Source: Balaenoptera acutorostrata (taxonomy: Eukaryota; Chordata; Mammalia; Artiodactyla; Balaenopteridae). Taken from it: DNA of 64,000 nt. Shown piece after piece: positions 33,340-44,092 of this stretch. Every line of letters starts with the position of its first letter. Position 1 is the first letter of the stretch. The DNA lies in contig NC_080078.1 of the NCBI RefSeq assembly GCF_949987535.1, positions 31,082,942 through 31,146,941 of the forward strand, in the 5' to 3' direction. The notes beneath the pieces were generated by a model. The model was not told the DNA's origin and searched no databases. It was given only the letters and a program-made list of their open reading frames with translations. The position numbers were made by a program, and so were the translations under genes.

Positions 33340-33550
33340 TTCTTTCCTGAATCCTCCTGTGTCACCTCCTCCAGGAAGCCTTCCTGCTTCCCTTCTCCCC
33401 ACTCCAAAGGTTGGGGTGCTCCCTCCCTGGGCCCACAGAGCGCCAAGTGTTCCATTCACTCACTCATTCATTCCTCTGTTTGTTCATTCAAAAAATACTG
33501 TGCCTGGCACACAGTGGGCACCCAAAGAAGCACTGATTACACAGGATTCT
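33340..33550 (+). mobile_element. L2 LINE 3' end
   Basis: 'caggaagccttcctgcttcc' and 'tgtgcctggcacacagtggg' fit L2, with an embedded cattcactcactcattc run. Confidence 0.55.
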
Positions 33551-34499
33551 CACAGCCAGGTTGTGTCTCCCTCCCACACAGGACTGTGATCCTCTGAGGT
33601 CAGAATTGCTGGCACACAGTGGAGGCCAGTGCAGGGAGTGGGGAAGGGGGAGCGATGGCCTGGGGTCCTTCCCAGTAGGACTAAGAGACCAGCAACCCCG
33701 GTTTCACGCCGTCTCCCTCCTGCCTCATTTGCTTCCCCAGCACAGAGCCCAAGAAGCAGCAGGAGTTGCATCAGCCCCAGTAAATAAGACCCGCTTCTTA
33801 AAAACATCATTAGAAACTCATTTACCACAAGCCACCAAAGCCACGTGAGGCAGAGAAAACTGACCCCTCCCCGCCATCTTCCTCTTGTCCCACGTGCTCT
33901 CTTCTTTTGTCTATTTTTTTCCTTGTGCTTTGCTGACCCTCCTCCTTTGCAAAGAATTATTGCCACTGCTCTTTGCCGCCAAGTCCCAAACCATCGAGCG
34001 CACAGATCTGTGTGTCGCTCAGGGCGAGAAGTTTGTGCCGCTGAGCACATTCTCTGCCCTTCGCAGGGTTTTCATTCCAACACCCCAAGATGCTGGAGCC
34101 CAGCCTTGCTCACTTGTCAACTCTTAGACTTACTTTCTCCACATTAAAAAAATGCACATACGGATTTTTAATAGAGTTTAATTGCTTGCATTTTCCAAAA
34201 CTTTATCTCTTCCCTTCCCAGTCCTGGTCGGTGCTATTGGTTGCCTCTGAAAATAATTGTTTCAACTTATTTGAAAATTGTCTTAAAAATAAATTTCAAA
34301 AAATTTTCCATTCAAAGAAATTTGCCATTCATTCAAAACTGTCTTAGTTTTCAGCTGGGAGCCTGCCCAGGGTCTCTGTGTCCCTGCTGCTACCCTTCCT
34401 ACCTCGAGAAGAGGGAGCAAAAAGAGGTGGAGAGTGATGGCTGGGGACCTACCCTGTGCCAGTTCCCTGGAGACGAGGACTCAGGAGCCCATGCTCACG
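33551..34499. other. Unassigned non-coding stretch
   Basis: No repeat or gene is recognised. A 166-codon minus frame at 33550-34050 and overlapping plus frames have no domain support. The section 34150-34340 is AT-rich. Confidence 0.4.
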
Positions 34500-34615
34500 A
34501 GTGAAGGCTCTGGGGCACAGAGAGGTTATGCAACTTCCCAAGGTCACACTGCTAGTGAGTGACAGAGGCAGGATTACTAACAGAACCAGCTTCTGGAAAA
34601 CTCTACTGCTGTCAT
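34500..34615 (-). mobile_element. MIR SINE fragment, antisense
   Basis: 'gcacagagaggttatgcaac' and 'ccaaggtcacactgctagtg' are diagnostic. Confidence 0.78.
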
Positions 34616-34734
34616 TGCCTCTGTCTTCTTGCTCCAAATTTTTTGAGTCCTGATAGTATACTAATATCTCCTGCAAAGACCCATCCCGAGAAGGAGCAGT
34701 GGAAATCCTTTGCAATCTGCCAATTGTAAAAGGA

Positions 34735-34855
34735 AATTCTAGTCTCCATCCTCCTAGGGCTGCTTTGAGGATTAAATCTCCCAAGTCTAAGTTTGCTCAG
34801 CCGGGCACCCAGAAAGCACTTTATAATTATTAGCGGGCATTATGATTTCCTCCTT
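34735..34855 (+). mobile_element. MIR SINE 3' part
   Basis: 'gctgctttgaggattaaatc' and 'gcacccagaaagcactttat' fit the MIR 3' half. Confidence 0.6.
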
Positions 34856-34879
34856 AAAAAGTATCCATCTTCTGTCCCA

Positions 34880-35015
34880 TTCTCTAGACTCTGCCTGGCG
34901 TGGTAAGATTTCTAAATGGTGAGTTCTTTGAGAACTGTGTCCACGTTAGGACCCACCAGGCTTTGAGTGTGCTGCCTGGCACTGCACTCAGAAAATGCTG
35001 GTTGAATTGAACAGC
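34880..35015 (+). mobile_element. L2 LINE 3' end
   Basis: 'gtgagttctttgagaactgt' and 'tgctgcctggcactgcactc' followed by a gaatgctggttgaattga-like tail. Confidence 0.6.
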
Positions 35016-35404
35016 AGCCCCGGTAACGGGCTCAGAGAGTAAATGGTGCACTAGTAAATATCTTACCCTGCCCAGGCAGTCCGATGCCTTGGGCTGTCAC
35101 AAATGCACCTCTAAAGACTGTAATGGATCAAGTTAATGGCAGAAATATAAGACATGGTAGCAGGTGAACAGGGAAAATATTTGAGTGTGAATGGAAATTT
35201 TTTGTCTCCTCAGATTATATTATAAAGAGGATCAAGTCTTTTTTTATGTGCATTGCAACCGTTCTATTTTTAAAGTTAGACTTTCTAACATACTGTCCTG
35301 AAGTTCTACCTTGCGCTAGGCACTGTGATCTGGTGCTGTTGAGGATAAAGGAGGATGAAATCATATTGTTAAGGTGAAATGAGGTTCATGGTAATTTAAT
35401 AGAA
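35016..35404. other. Unassigned stretch, weak L2 hint
   Basis: 'cgctaggcactgtgatctgg' near 35315 suggests antisense L2; otherwise nothing. Confidence 0.35.
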
Positions 35405-35764
35405 ATTACTCAGTGAGCACCCACGTGTGGGTCTCTCCTGTTCAGCTTCCTGGGAGGTTTTCTCCTGGCCTCCCAGTGGGATTATGTGACTCATTCTGGC
35501 CAATGAGTTGAAAGCACATGTCCCATCTCGCTTCTGAGCTGGACCATTCATTTGCCTGGTAAGACCCCCCTGCTCTCTTCAACATGATGTTTGCTCATCA
35601 ATCTGGGACCCTAAGTGATTAAAGTGCACAGAACCCTTCTGCTAACTTTCAGTGGGCACGCAGCATGTGGGAGAAAGAAACGTTTGTTTTAAACCCCTGA
35701 GTTTTTCTCAGTTTGGGGCTGTTTGTTACTGCAATATAACCTAGCCTATCCTGACTCACACAAA
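35405..35764 (+). mobile_element. Possible MaLR-type LTR relic
   Basis: 'attctggccaatgagttgaa' and the end 'aacctagcctatcctgactc' resemble MLT1-group LTRs. The left end is uncertain. Confidence 0.42.
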
Positions 35765-36010
35765 ATAGCCATATATTAGATCCTTGCTGTGAGCCAGACC
35801 CTGTTAACTGCATTAGAAAAATTAGCACATTCAATCATCATCATAACCCCATGAAAAGATTCTTCTGTATGTTTCTAATTGATCTTTGAAAATTGAGTAG
35901 CCCAGGGTTACACTGATAGTAAGTAGAGGGGCCAGGGTGGACCCAGGTGGTCTAACTCCTGAGTCCTTGTTCCTTACCCCTGTGTGGTACCACGTTGCTG
36001 CCTCTCAAAT
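35765..36010 (-). mobile_element. MIR SINE, antisense
   Basis: 'ctgtgagccagaccctgtta', 'cagggttacactgatagtaa', 'cccaggtggtctaactcctg' in antisense MIR order. Confidence 0.75.
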
Positions 36011-36169
36011 AAATCAGTTAGTGCTGTAAGAGGGCTAAAAATGAAGCCACCAAGAATTAGGAACAAGGAGAGATGATCCAGCTGGAGAGGAATGGCAATG
36101 GCTTTGGTGGGGGAGGTAGAGTGGGAAGCTCCTCTTTGGAGCACAGACTTCAAAGGGGCAGACAGACTC

Positions 36170-36803
36170 TGTGGTGGTCCCGGAAGTCCAGCCTCCTGGT
36201 TGTCACATCCTGTACAATCCCCTCCCTTTGAGTGTGGGCTGGACCTATGATACATCCTAGCCAAAAGATAGAGCAAAGGTGAAGGGATTTTACAGATGTA
36301 GTTAAGGTCTCATATAGGTTTTTGATTTGAGTTCATTAAAAGAGACGTTATCTTAAATAGGTCAGATGTAATCAGGTAAAAGCCTTTAAAAGGGAGACAG
36401 GGCCCTCCCTGAGCTGAGAATTCCTCCTAGCTGGCTTGATGAGGTGGGCAGCCATGTGGAGGAATGCTATATGGCAGGGAACTTTAGGTGGCCTCTATGA
36501 ACTACAGGTGGCCTCCAGCCAACAGCCAGCAAAATGCTGAGCCCTCAGTCCCACAGCTGCAAGGAAACTAATTCTATCAACACCTTAATGAGCTTGGATG
36601 GGGATTCTTCCCCGGTCAGACCTCCACATGAGAACACAGCCTGGCATATACCTTGATGGCAGCTTTGTGAGACCCTGAGCAGAGGACCCCACTAGGCTTT
36701 TCCCGGACTTCTGGCTCACAGAGAGAGTGAGATAAGAAATTCATGATGTTTTAAGCTGCTAAGTTGATGGCAATTTGCTATGGAGCAATAGAAAAGTGAT
36801 ACA
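36170..36803 (+). mobile_element. MLT1-family LTR
   Basis: 'ctttgagtgtgggctggacc', 'aacagccagcaaaatgctga', 'tgagaccctgagcagaggac', 'gttttaagctgctaagttga' and end 'gaaaagtgataca' are in MLT1 order. It shares its subgroup with 18487-19147, in the other orientation. No clean target duplication. Confidence 0.82.
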
Positions 36804-37057
36804 GAGCCCAAGATGGGGACATGGGTGGAAGGACGGTGCAAGAGGCAGGATGAGAAAATGATGAGGGCCAGCAACTCAGCACCTCCAGAGCCAGGTGCCT
36901 GAAGGGAGGAGAAGCTCAGGACCTGCTGGGGGAGAGCCTTCAATGGCAGACCAGCATGGCTGGAAGACTTTTAGGTGGAAAATGAGAAGGCTTTGTAGGC
37001 CTTTTGATGTGTGTTTGGCGAAGATTGACCTTGAAATGGTGATGTGGTGTTGGGACG
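36804..37057. other. Short unassigned stretch
   Basis: Possibly antisense L2 ('aatgagaaggctttgtaggc'), not certain. Confidence 0.35.
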
Positions 37058-37561
37058 TATAGTGGATTGAAAGGTGACCACCCCCCCCAAATAAAAGATA
37101 TGTCTACATGCTAACTCCAAGAACCTGTGACTATGACCTATTTTTAAAATGGAGTCTTTGCAGATATATTTAACTTAAGGATCTCAAGATGAGATCACCC
37201 TGGATTACTTAGGTAGGACCTAAATCCAATGACAGGTGTCCTTACAAGGGCAAAGCCTAGAGGGAGATGAGACGGACAGAAGAGGAGAAGACACAGAAGG
37301 ACAGAAGAAGGCTGTGTGAAGACGGAGGCAGAGATAGAAGGATGCATTTACAAGCCAAGGAACACCAGGCTTGCCGGCAACCGCCAGAGCCAGGACAGCG
37401 GCTCGGGATGGATTCTCTCTCAGAACCTCCGGGGCAACCAACCCAGCCAACGACTTGGTTTCACACTTCTAGCCTCCAGAGCTGTGAGACAATACGTTTA
37501 CGTTCTTTTAAGCCTCCAATTTTGTGGTAACTTGTCACCACAATCCTTGGAAACTAACGCA
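37058..37561 (+). mobile_element. MLT1-type LTR
   Basis: 'ggatctcaagatgagatcac', 'taaatccaatgacaggtgtc', 'aagacggaggcagagataga', 'agccaaggaacaccaggctt', 'ttgtggtaacttgtcaccac' are in sense MLT1 order. It is the same subgroup as 4939-5391 but inserted in the opposite direction. Ends slightly eroded. Confidence 0.9.
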
Positions 37562-37754
37562 AAATGATTTGGAGGGAAAAGAGAGAGAAGGAACAAAACA
37601 GACAGGAAAACATTGCACTGGTCCACACATGAGGTGTGACTGCGCCACACCAAATAGTGGGGATGGGAATGGTTGAAGCCAAGAGGAATCTACACCCCAA
37701 TTTTCATATTTGACCTCCTATAAGTTCCCCCTTGTGTATTACACATACAGAAAC

Positions 37755-38005
37755 TCATTTATTGAACCCTTATTATGTGCCAGGTACTGTACACATTGCA
37801 TTCATTATTTCATTCACATAACAAAAACATGTTAAAATAGAGATGATTATTACTCCCATTTTATGGAGGAGAAAACTGAGACTCAGCGGTGAAGTAATTT
37901 GCCGATGGATAGAGCATGTGTAAGTGGCAGAGTTGAGATTGACATGCAAGTGCATCGTACGGAAAGGGCAATGCCTTGAACCCAGTGCTATACTGTCTCT
38001 GAGCT
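37755..38005 (-). mobile_element. MIR SINE, antisense
   Basis: 'tattatgtgccaggtactgt', 'ttatggaggagaaaactgag', 'taagtggcagagttgagatt', ending 'gtgctatactgtctc'. Confidence 0.85.
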
Positions 38006-38017
38006 CTTTCTTTCATC

Positions 38018-38137
38018 AAGACGCAAGAGGGAAGAGATATGGGAACATATGTATATGTATAACTGATTCACTTTGTTTTAAAGCAGAAACTAACACACCA
38101 TTGTAAAGCAATTATACTCCAATAAAGATGTTAAAAA
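38018..38137 (+). mobile_element. Minimal L1 3' end (about 120 bp)
   Basis: 'gcaagagggaagagatatgg', 'ataactgattcactttgttt', 'attatactccaataaagatg' then A-rich end. This is among the shortest L1 insertions in the window. A separate 18 A run follows at 38157-38174. Confidence 0.95.
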
Positions 38138-38174
38138 AAGAAATGACCTTCTTAAGAAAAAAAAAAAAAAAAAA

Positions 38175-38589
38175 GAAGAAGCTTCGTAAAGGGTTCTTAG
38201 ATGTGGGAATTCAAGGAATCCTGGAAACACAAACGCAGGGCTTGGGTCTCTGCCTATGTCATCCTCTGGGTACAGTCAGAGTGCTAATTAGCATTTGTTT
38301 ATTGCTTCTAATTACCCGAGACTCTCTGACAGTTTGAGTTCATGAATGCTAATGTAAGGGCAAAGTCATGAGAACTTGGAAGCAGAGGGCTTGGGCTCAC
38401 AGAAACAAAATGTTGTGTTTTAGCTGTACCAGTGGCTTTTGGTAGGGCAGAGTGACGAAGACATGGGGTTCAGAACAGGGATTGAAATGAAGAGGGCCAC
38501 TGCCCATGTACCTCCCATCCCAAGAGCTCTCACCTCGGTGGAATTATTCTCTAAGCAACCCAGCTCAAGTGGGTTTGAAAGATTGATGT
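38175..38589. other. Non-repeat stretch, candidate conserved element
   Basis: No repeat is recognised. At 38285-38314 there are TAATTAGC, TGTTTATT and TAATTA within 30 bp, a grouping typical of homeodomain and forkhead target sites. Conservation was not tested. Confidence 0.35.
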
Positions 38590-38960
38590 CATCTTAACAT
38601 TTGTATTGCAAAAGGTTGTAGAGTACATCTATTAGTTTTTGCCTGTCCGGAAACAATTTCTCTTTCCTCTGGTAATAAGACTTTGATTTTGCTTGGAAGC
38701 CACCCATCCCTACTTTCAGTTTATGTGATTCTGATGGGGTCCAACTCACATCCCAGACCTTGGCTCCAGGAAGGGTCATGTGGTTCAAACCTGGCCAATC
38801 AGCAAATTCCATCCCCTTGGGCTCAGTGATTGACTCGGGAATAAGCCAATGGGATTCAATTCCAATTTGTTGGCAATGCTGGGAAGAGAAGTATGTAAGT
38901 TGTGGATAGATCCCGTAGATTTCAGGCTCAACTATATCCATAGGCTCAGTTGTATAATCA
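38590..38960 (+). mobile_element. Possible MaLR-type LTR relic
   Basis: 'gtgattctgatggggtccaa', 'gtcatgtggttcaaacctgg', 'ccaatcagcaaattccatcc' resemble the 5' half of a MaLR LTR. Confidence 0.4.
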
Positions 38961-39594
38961 AGACTCTGTTGTTCTCCATCTCTGGTCCAGCTTCGCTTGA
39001 TGTTGCTTCATTTTTAGGTTCATTCTCTACATAGGGCAGGAATGCTGGCCACCAGCAGGGCCCTTCTCTGACTTTGCATCCATATGTCAAATTTCACAGA
39101 ACCCTTGGTCACTCTACTTGCCTGTACAGTCCACCCCTGGGGTGATCACAGTTGAGGAAATGAAGTCCTATGACAAGTCCAGGCCATCTTTGCAACTGTG
39201 GGGAGGTGGAGCAGGCAGGCTCCCTGAAGCTACTCCCAGTGGAGAATAAGGAGTTTCCTTAAGGCAGGCAAAGTCCAAATGCCCTCCAGCATGCCTTTCA
39301 ACTGTGAGTGGCTTCCTATCCTTTGCAAGTGTCCAGAAATTTGAATTTCTCATTAGACTTTTCAGACTTGGAAGGGCACAGTGGCTTCTCTGTCAGTGGT
39401 GTCATTGGCCAAATCTCACTCCTTGGAAGCCTTACAATCCAGTTTATAAGCAGGTGTTGATTACATGCTAGCATGCTACTGCCAAGACACAAGCTTTCAG
39501 GCTGATGGGCTCACCTGGGGCAAGGGGATCCTCAGGGACCCCCATGACCCTCCTGAAAAAGGAGACAGAAGGAGATGGTGACTCTTTCTGTTCT
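38961..39594. other. Unassigned non-coding stretch
   Basis: Nothing is recognised. Confidence 0.4.
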
Positions 39595-39995
39595 CAGTCA
39601 CCAGCCTGGGACAGCCTCTCTCCCTCTTCCTCTTTCCTCCTGTCTTAGGTCCATCCTCCACATTACCGGCTGAGAGGTAATTCCCAGCTCTGAACTGCTC
39701 ATGTCACTCCCCTTCCTAAATGCCAGTGGGTCCCCATTTTACTAGGTCCAAGTCCAAGGTTCTAACTTGGCATTCGGGGCTCTTTCCAGCCCAACCAGAA
39801 CCCACCTTTCCAGTCACATGTCCTCCACACTTTTCCATCTTCTCCTTTTCCCCCATGGCTTGTTATGCTCCAACTGCAATGAGATATTTTTTGCCCCCTC
39901 CATGTGCAGGCTCTCTGGTACCTCAGGGTCTTTGCACATGTGATTGCCTCTGTCCATGAACAATCTTTAAAACTCCCCTCATTAAACCAACACTG
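39595..39995 (+). mobile_element. L2 LINE 3' region
   Basis: 'tgctcatgtcactccccttc', 'gtgggtccccattttactag', 'cctcagggtctttgcacatg' are classic L2 phrases in order. Confidence 0.82.
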
Positions 39996-40014
39996 TATTA
40001 TAATCATCTGAGAG

Positions 40015-40250
40015 AAGCTATAAGGCAGTGCCTAAGAGCATAGACCCTTGAAATCCAACATCCTGCTTCTACCACTTACTGGCCATGATCTTGCTCAAGT
40101 TAGCCTCGGTTTCCTCATCTGTGAAATGGGTGACAATGCTGGTACCTCCCTCTTGGAATTATTGTGCGGTTTAAATGTGGTAGATGATCTAACACACTTA
40201 GAGCAGCGCCTGGCACGTCCCAAGCACTGTAGAAGCAACTGCCGTTGTTT
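40015..40250 (+). mobile_element. MIR SINE, nearly full length
   Basis: 'ctaccacttactggccatga', 'cggtttcctcatctgtgaaa', 'gagcagcgcctggcacgtcc' are in order. Confidence 0.88.
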
Positions 40251-40254
40251 TCGT

Positions 40255-40345
40255 CCATTCACATTTCTGTCTCCTTGTAAATTGTAAACTCTTTGAGGGC
40301 AGTGCTGTGGTTTCTTCCCCTCTGTTCCCTCTGTGTTTCTTTGCT
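40255..40345 (+). mobile_element. Possible short L2 fragment
   Basis: 'ttgtaaactctttgagggca' fits L2 and directly follows the MIR. Confidence 0.4.
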
Positions 40346-41044
40346 CTCTTTTCCTCCGTCTGCTGCAAAAAGAAACTGGGTTTCTGAGCAACGTGAGTAT
40401 GAACAATCCCCGGTTTCATCATGGGGCAACTCATCCAGAAGCAAATCTCAGCCAACAGGTGAACTGAGCCAAGGTAGGAGGCTGGAGTTGTGGGAAAAGC
40501 ATGGTTATTTGGGGCCAACCGGCGTGTCACACCAACTGCTAACCTAGTGGCTAGGATGGACCATTCTAACAGGTGGCGGTACAGAGTTGACAACATGTTC
40601 TCATGCATACCGGCGCCTGTACAGGGAGAGGCAGAGTATGGGGTGAAAGGCAGGGAGTGACCCTGGGAAAAGCGATTAGGGGAAGCAGAGCTCCTGTGAC
40701 CGCAGTGTGCCCGAGTCCTCTGTCGGGCGGCTGGAGGGGGGCCAGTGTGCCGAGCAGTATTTAACTGCTCCGCTCTTGCTTCCAACAGCTGGGCTATAAA
40801 TGCTCACACTTCAGACGAAGAATAAGCCATCGAATCTGAAATTGTGTTTCGGTAAAAATAAAAACAGGCTGGGTTGGAAGACAGTTGTGTTGCCTTTTGA
40901 TTCCCCCCACATACACTTTTATTGCAGGAATTGCATGGCTGCTTCTCCAGCTGTGATAACTCAGGAATAATAAGAGCTCTCTTCAGTCTTAAACAGACCA
41001 ACAAAAGAACTTATTCCTTCTGATCTACCTGTTTGTGGATATTG
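40346..41044. other. Non-repeat stretch with TATA-like site
   Basis: No repeat is recognised. A moderately CpG-bearing section (about 40500-40780) ends in a TATA-like 'gctataaatgctc' at 40793-40805. No gene can be attached to it; the 195-codon minus frame at 40198-40785 runs into the MIR and is not credible. Confidence 0.3.
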
Positions 41045-41540
41045 AGCGCAGTGATAACTGGCATTTATATATTGCCTTTCATATGCATTATCATTGGATC
41101 CTCAGGGCAGCTTTTGGAGGTAGGTGTGATAATCATCTCAGTTACAGATGAGGAAATGCAGGATCAGAGAGGTGAAGCAACTTGCTCAAGATCACACAGC
41201 CAGGGCATAAGGCAAGATGGTATAAAGGAAAGAGCTCCACTTTGAGGTCAGAGAGATCTGGGTTCTAATCTCTGCTACTTAACAACTGGGTGACCTTGAG
41301 TAAGCTATTTCACCTCTCTGAATCTCCATTTCCTAGTTATTAAAATGGCATTGTAATACCCACTCGATAGATTTATTATAAATTGAATGAAATCGTATGT
41401 GAAAAGGTCTTAACATCATATATACTGCTTAATAATCCACTCTTTTCCCCCCTCTTCATAGTGTTGAGTAGGGTTGGAACTTGAACCCAAACTAACTGAT
41501 CACCCAGCCCATGTTCTTTTCACCTCTTCATGCTGCCTGG
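41045..41540 (-). mobile_element. MIR SINE, antisense, split by another MIR
   Basis: Left part 41045-41215: 'catatgcattatcattggat', 'cagatgaggaaatgcaggat', 'gctcaagatcacacagccag'. Right part from about 41449: 'ggaacttgaacccaaactaa'. Joined, they follow one MIR. Confidence 0.8.
41216..41448 (+). mobile_element. MIR SINE nested in a MIR
   Basis: 'gagagatctgggttctaatc', 'gaccttgagtaagctatttc' and 'aaatggcattgtaataccca' are in sense order, in the opposite orientation to the flanking MIR halves. Confidence 0.85.
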
Positions 41541-42114
41541 AAAGTTGACTGTCTGCCACTATGATAATACCATGCAGGGGTGAGGTAATGCCTTCTTGTA
41601 AATTGCAACACAGAGAGAGAGATCCTGGGTACTAGAGGAACCTGCATTTATTCACTGTTCAGAGAGTGAGCCCTGTGGGGATTTAGGGGTACAGGGAGTC
41701 CAACTTTGAATATTACCTACATGTTAAATTGTCTGTGGGGAAGCCAAGTAGCACTGTCTAATTTAAGATGCAATGTCAGTGAGAGATGGACTCACTGAGC
41801 TGAAGCTTGGGAAACCAATCTGAGCTTTGGCTGCAGATTTATGACTCTTTGTTGTACAAGGGGCCAGGATATAATACCTGTTTTCATGACTCTCAAAGGT
41901 AGTAGAGATGAGTTGTGGCGAGGACAGAAATAATTATAGTACAATATAAAACATGTGAGCACTGGATCACAACAGATAAAAGCAGACAAGACTCCTATCC
42001 TCATGGAGCTTAGGTTTTAGTGCAATTTAATAGACGTGAATCAAATTTTCATTCAAATGGACACTAAAAATTGAAATGCCAGGCTCTACAACTGGATCTA
42101 TGATGTCTCCCAAA
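41541..42114. other. Unassigned non-coding stretch
   Basis: Nothing is recognised. Confidence 0.4.
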
Positions 42115-42510
42115 CTCATTCATTTATTTATTCATTCTTACAAAGGATAATTATTCTGCTCCTGCTGTATGCCAGAGTCCATACTGAAAGCTGGAGATAC
42201 AGTGATGAGTAAGGGAAGATACAGTCTCTTCCTTTCATGGAGCTTCTAGTCTATTGAAAGGGACAGATAGTAACTCAGTTTTGTGTAATGTACATAAAAT
42301 CACACCTGTGACAAGGGCTATAATGAAATGGCAAATGATATTAGAAAGTTTTAACCTAGACAGGTAAGTTGGGGAGGACTTTCCTGAGGAAATGATGGGA
42401 ACTAAAGAATGATAAGATATTAACTAGGTGGAGAAGGTAGAATGGAGAACATGACAGAACAGCATGTGCAAAGGTCCTGTGGTGAGAAGAGCATGTGCAT
42501 ATGAAGAATT
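42115..42510 (-). mobile_element. L2 LINE, antisense
   Basis: 'tgctgtatgccagagtccat', 'gctggagatacagtgatgag', 'catggagcttctagtctatt', 'agcatgtgcaaaggtcctgt' are in antisense L2 order. Confidence 0.83.
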
Positions 42511-42578
42511 GGCAAAAGCCACTGCTCCATTCATTGAGCAAAAACCTATCATTGTTTCTTCATCTATAGCATATATTT

Positions 42579-42672
42579 GGGCCCTATTAATACTTAGCTA
42601 CTTTGATTCTAAGATGCCAGTGTAAGTTACCCCATTGGTTTAGTAACATTGTTTTTTTTTTAATTAGGAATT
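42579..42672 (+). repeat. 94 bp direct repeat, left copy
   Basis: Begins GGGCCCTATTAATACTTAGC and ends TAATTAGGAATT. About four substitutions separate it from 43051-43144. It is not a transposon that I know. Confidence 0.95.
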
Positions 42673-43050
42673 TTTCTTTTTGCATTTATAATATTCTCTT
42701 AAGAGTTTATTATAAACTAGTGTCACAGGCCACAAGGAAGTAAAAGGACTATGTACAGCCTTACGGGAAACAGGCAGGGAGCTGAGGAGGGCCAAGATGA
42801 GTCTAGGGCCTTGGTGGGCGCATTCCTGGGGGAGGGGGCCCTGTAAGGGAAACCAGACAATCCGGTGAGACTCTGCAAACAAGGGCTTAACAAACAAACA
42901 GGTGTGGTAACGTGGCCCTGGGGAATCGGGCCCATGCCTCTGTGGAGCTACTTCCATAATTCTGTGGCCAAGGTCAAAGAAGGCCTCGCATCCCTGGGGG
43001 AGGGGGCCGCATGCCTGGTGGGGGCATGCCCATTGGAGTGCCTCATCCAG
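42673..43050. other. 378 bp segment between the direct repeats
   Basis: Not recognised as any repeat. It starts AT-rich and becomes GC-rich, with an internal near-duplicate 'cctgggggagggggcc' at about 42826 and 42992. No open frame or RNA structure of note. Confidence 0.5.
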
Positions 43051-43144
43051 GGGCCCTATTAATACTTAGCTACTTTGATTCTAAGATGCCAGTGTAAGTT
43101 ACCCTCTTGGTTTAATAACATTGTTTTTTTTGTAATTAGGAATT
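43051..43144 (+). repeat. 94 bp direct repeat, right copy
   Basis: Same 94 bp as 42579-42672, offset by 472 bp. The flanks outside the two copies differ from each other. Confidence 0.95.
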
Positions 43145-43294
43145 AAAAAAAAAACTAGTCAGAGCTTCATTACCACATTCAATTAGTGCATGAATTTCTA
43201 AATAAACTTTTAATTCTGGATTTTTTATTGAAATATAGTTGATTTACAGTATTATATTAGTTTCAGGTGTACAACATAGTGATTCAATGTTCTT

Positions 43295-43602
43295 TTTTTT
43301 TTTTTTTTTTTTTTAAAATTTATTTATTTATTTATTTATGGCTGTGTTGGGTCTTCGTTTCTGTGCGAGGGCTTTCTCCAACTGTGGCGAGCAGGGGCCA
43401 CTCTTCATCGCGGTGCGCGGGCCTCTCACTGTCGCGGCCTCTCCCGTTGCGGAGCACAGGCTCCAGATGCGCAGGCTCAGTAGTTGTGGCTCACGGGCTT
43501 AGTTGCTCCGCGGCATGTGGGATCTTCCCAGACCAGGGCTCGAACCCATGTCCCCTGCATTGGCAGGCAGATTCTCAACCACTGCGCCACCAGGGAAGCC
43601 CT
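43295..43602 (-). mobile_element. CHR-type tRNA-derived SINE
   Basis: Full element with T-rich left tail and head 'ccaccagggaagccct' at right. A perfect 14 bp target duplication GATTCAATGTTCTT lies at 43281-43294 and 43603-43616. Confidence 0.98.
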
Positions 43603-44092
43603 GATTCAATGTTCTTATAGATTTAAAGTTATGAAATATTGGCTATATTCCCTGTGCTGTACAATATATCTTGTAGCTTATTTATTTTATACATAAAGTA
43701 GTTTGTACCTCTTAATCCCCAATCCCTATCTTGCCCCTTACTCCTTCCCTCTCCCCACTGGTAACCACTAGTTTGTTCTCTATATCTGTGAGTCTGTTTA
43801 TGTTTTGTTATATCCATTGGTTTGTTTTATTTTTTAGATTCCACTTATTCCACTAGATAAGTGATATCATACAGTATTTGTCTGTCCCTGTTTGACTTAC
43901 TTCACTAAGCATAATAACTTCTAGGTTCATCCATGTTTTTGCGAATGGCAGAATTTCATTCTTTTTTATGGCTGAGTAATATTCCATTGCACATATATAT
44001 CCATTCATCTGTTGATGGGCACTTAGGTTGCTTCCATATCTTGGTTATTATAAATCATGCTGCTATGAACTTTGGGGTGCATGTATCTTTTC

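Noticed and set aside
33550..34050. 166-codon minus-strand frame with a Leu-rich stretch
   Set aside because: No recognisable domain, no splice or promoter context, and competing frames on the other strand; consistent with chance in GC-richer DNA.
40198..40785. 195-codon minus-strand frame
   Set aside because: It runs through MIR and L2 sequence at 40198-40345, so it is a chance frame over repeats.
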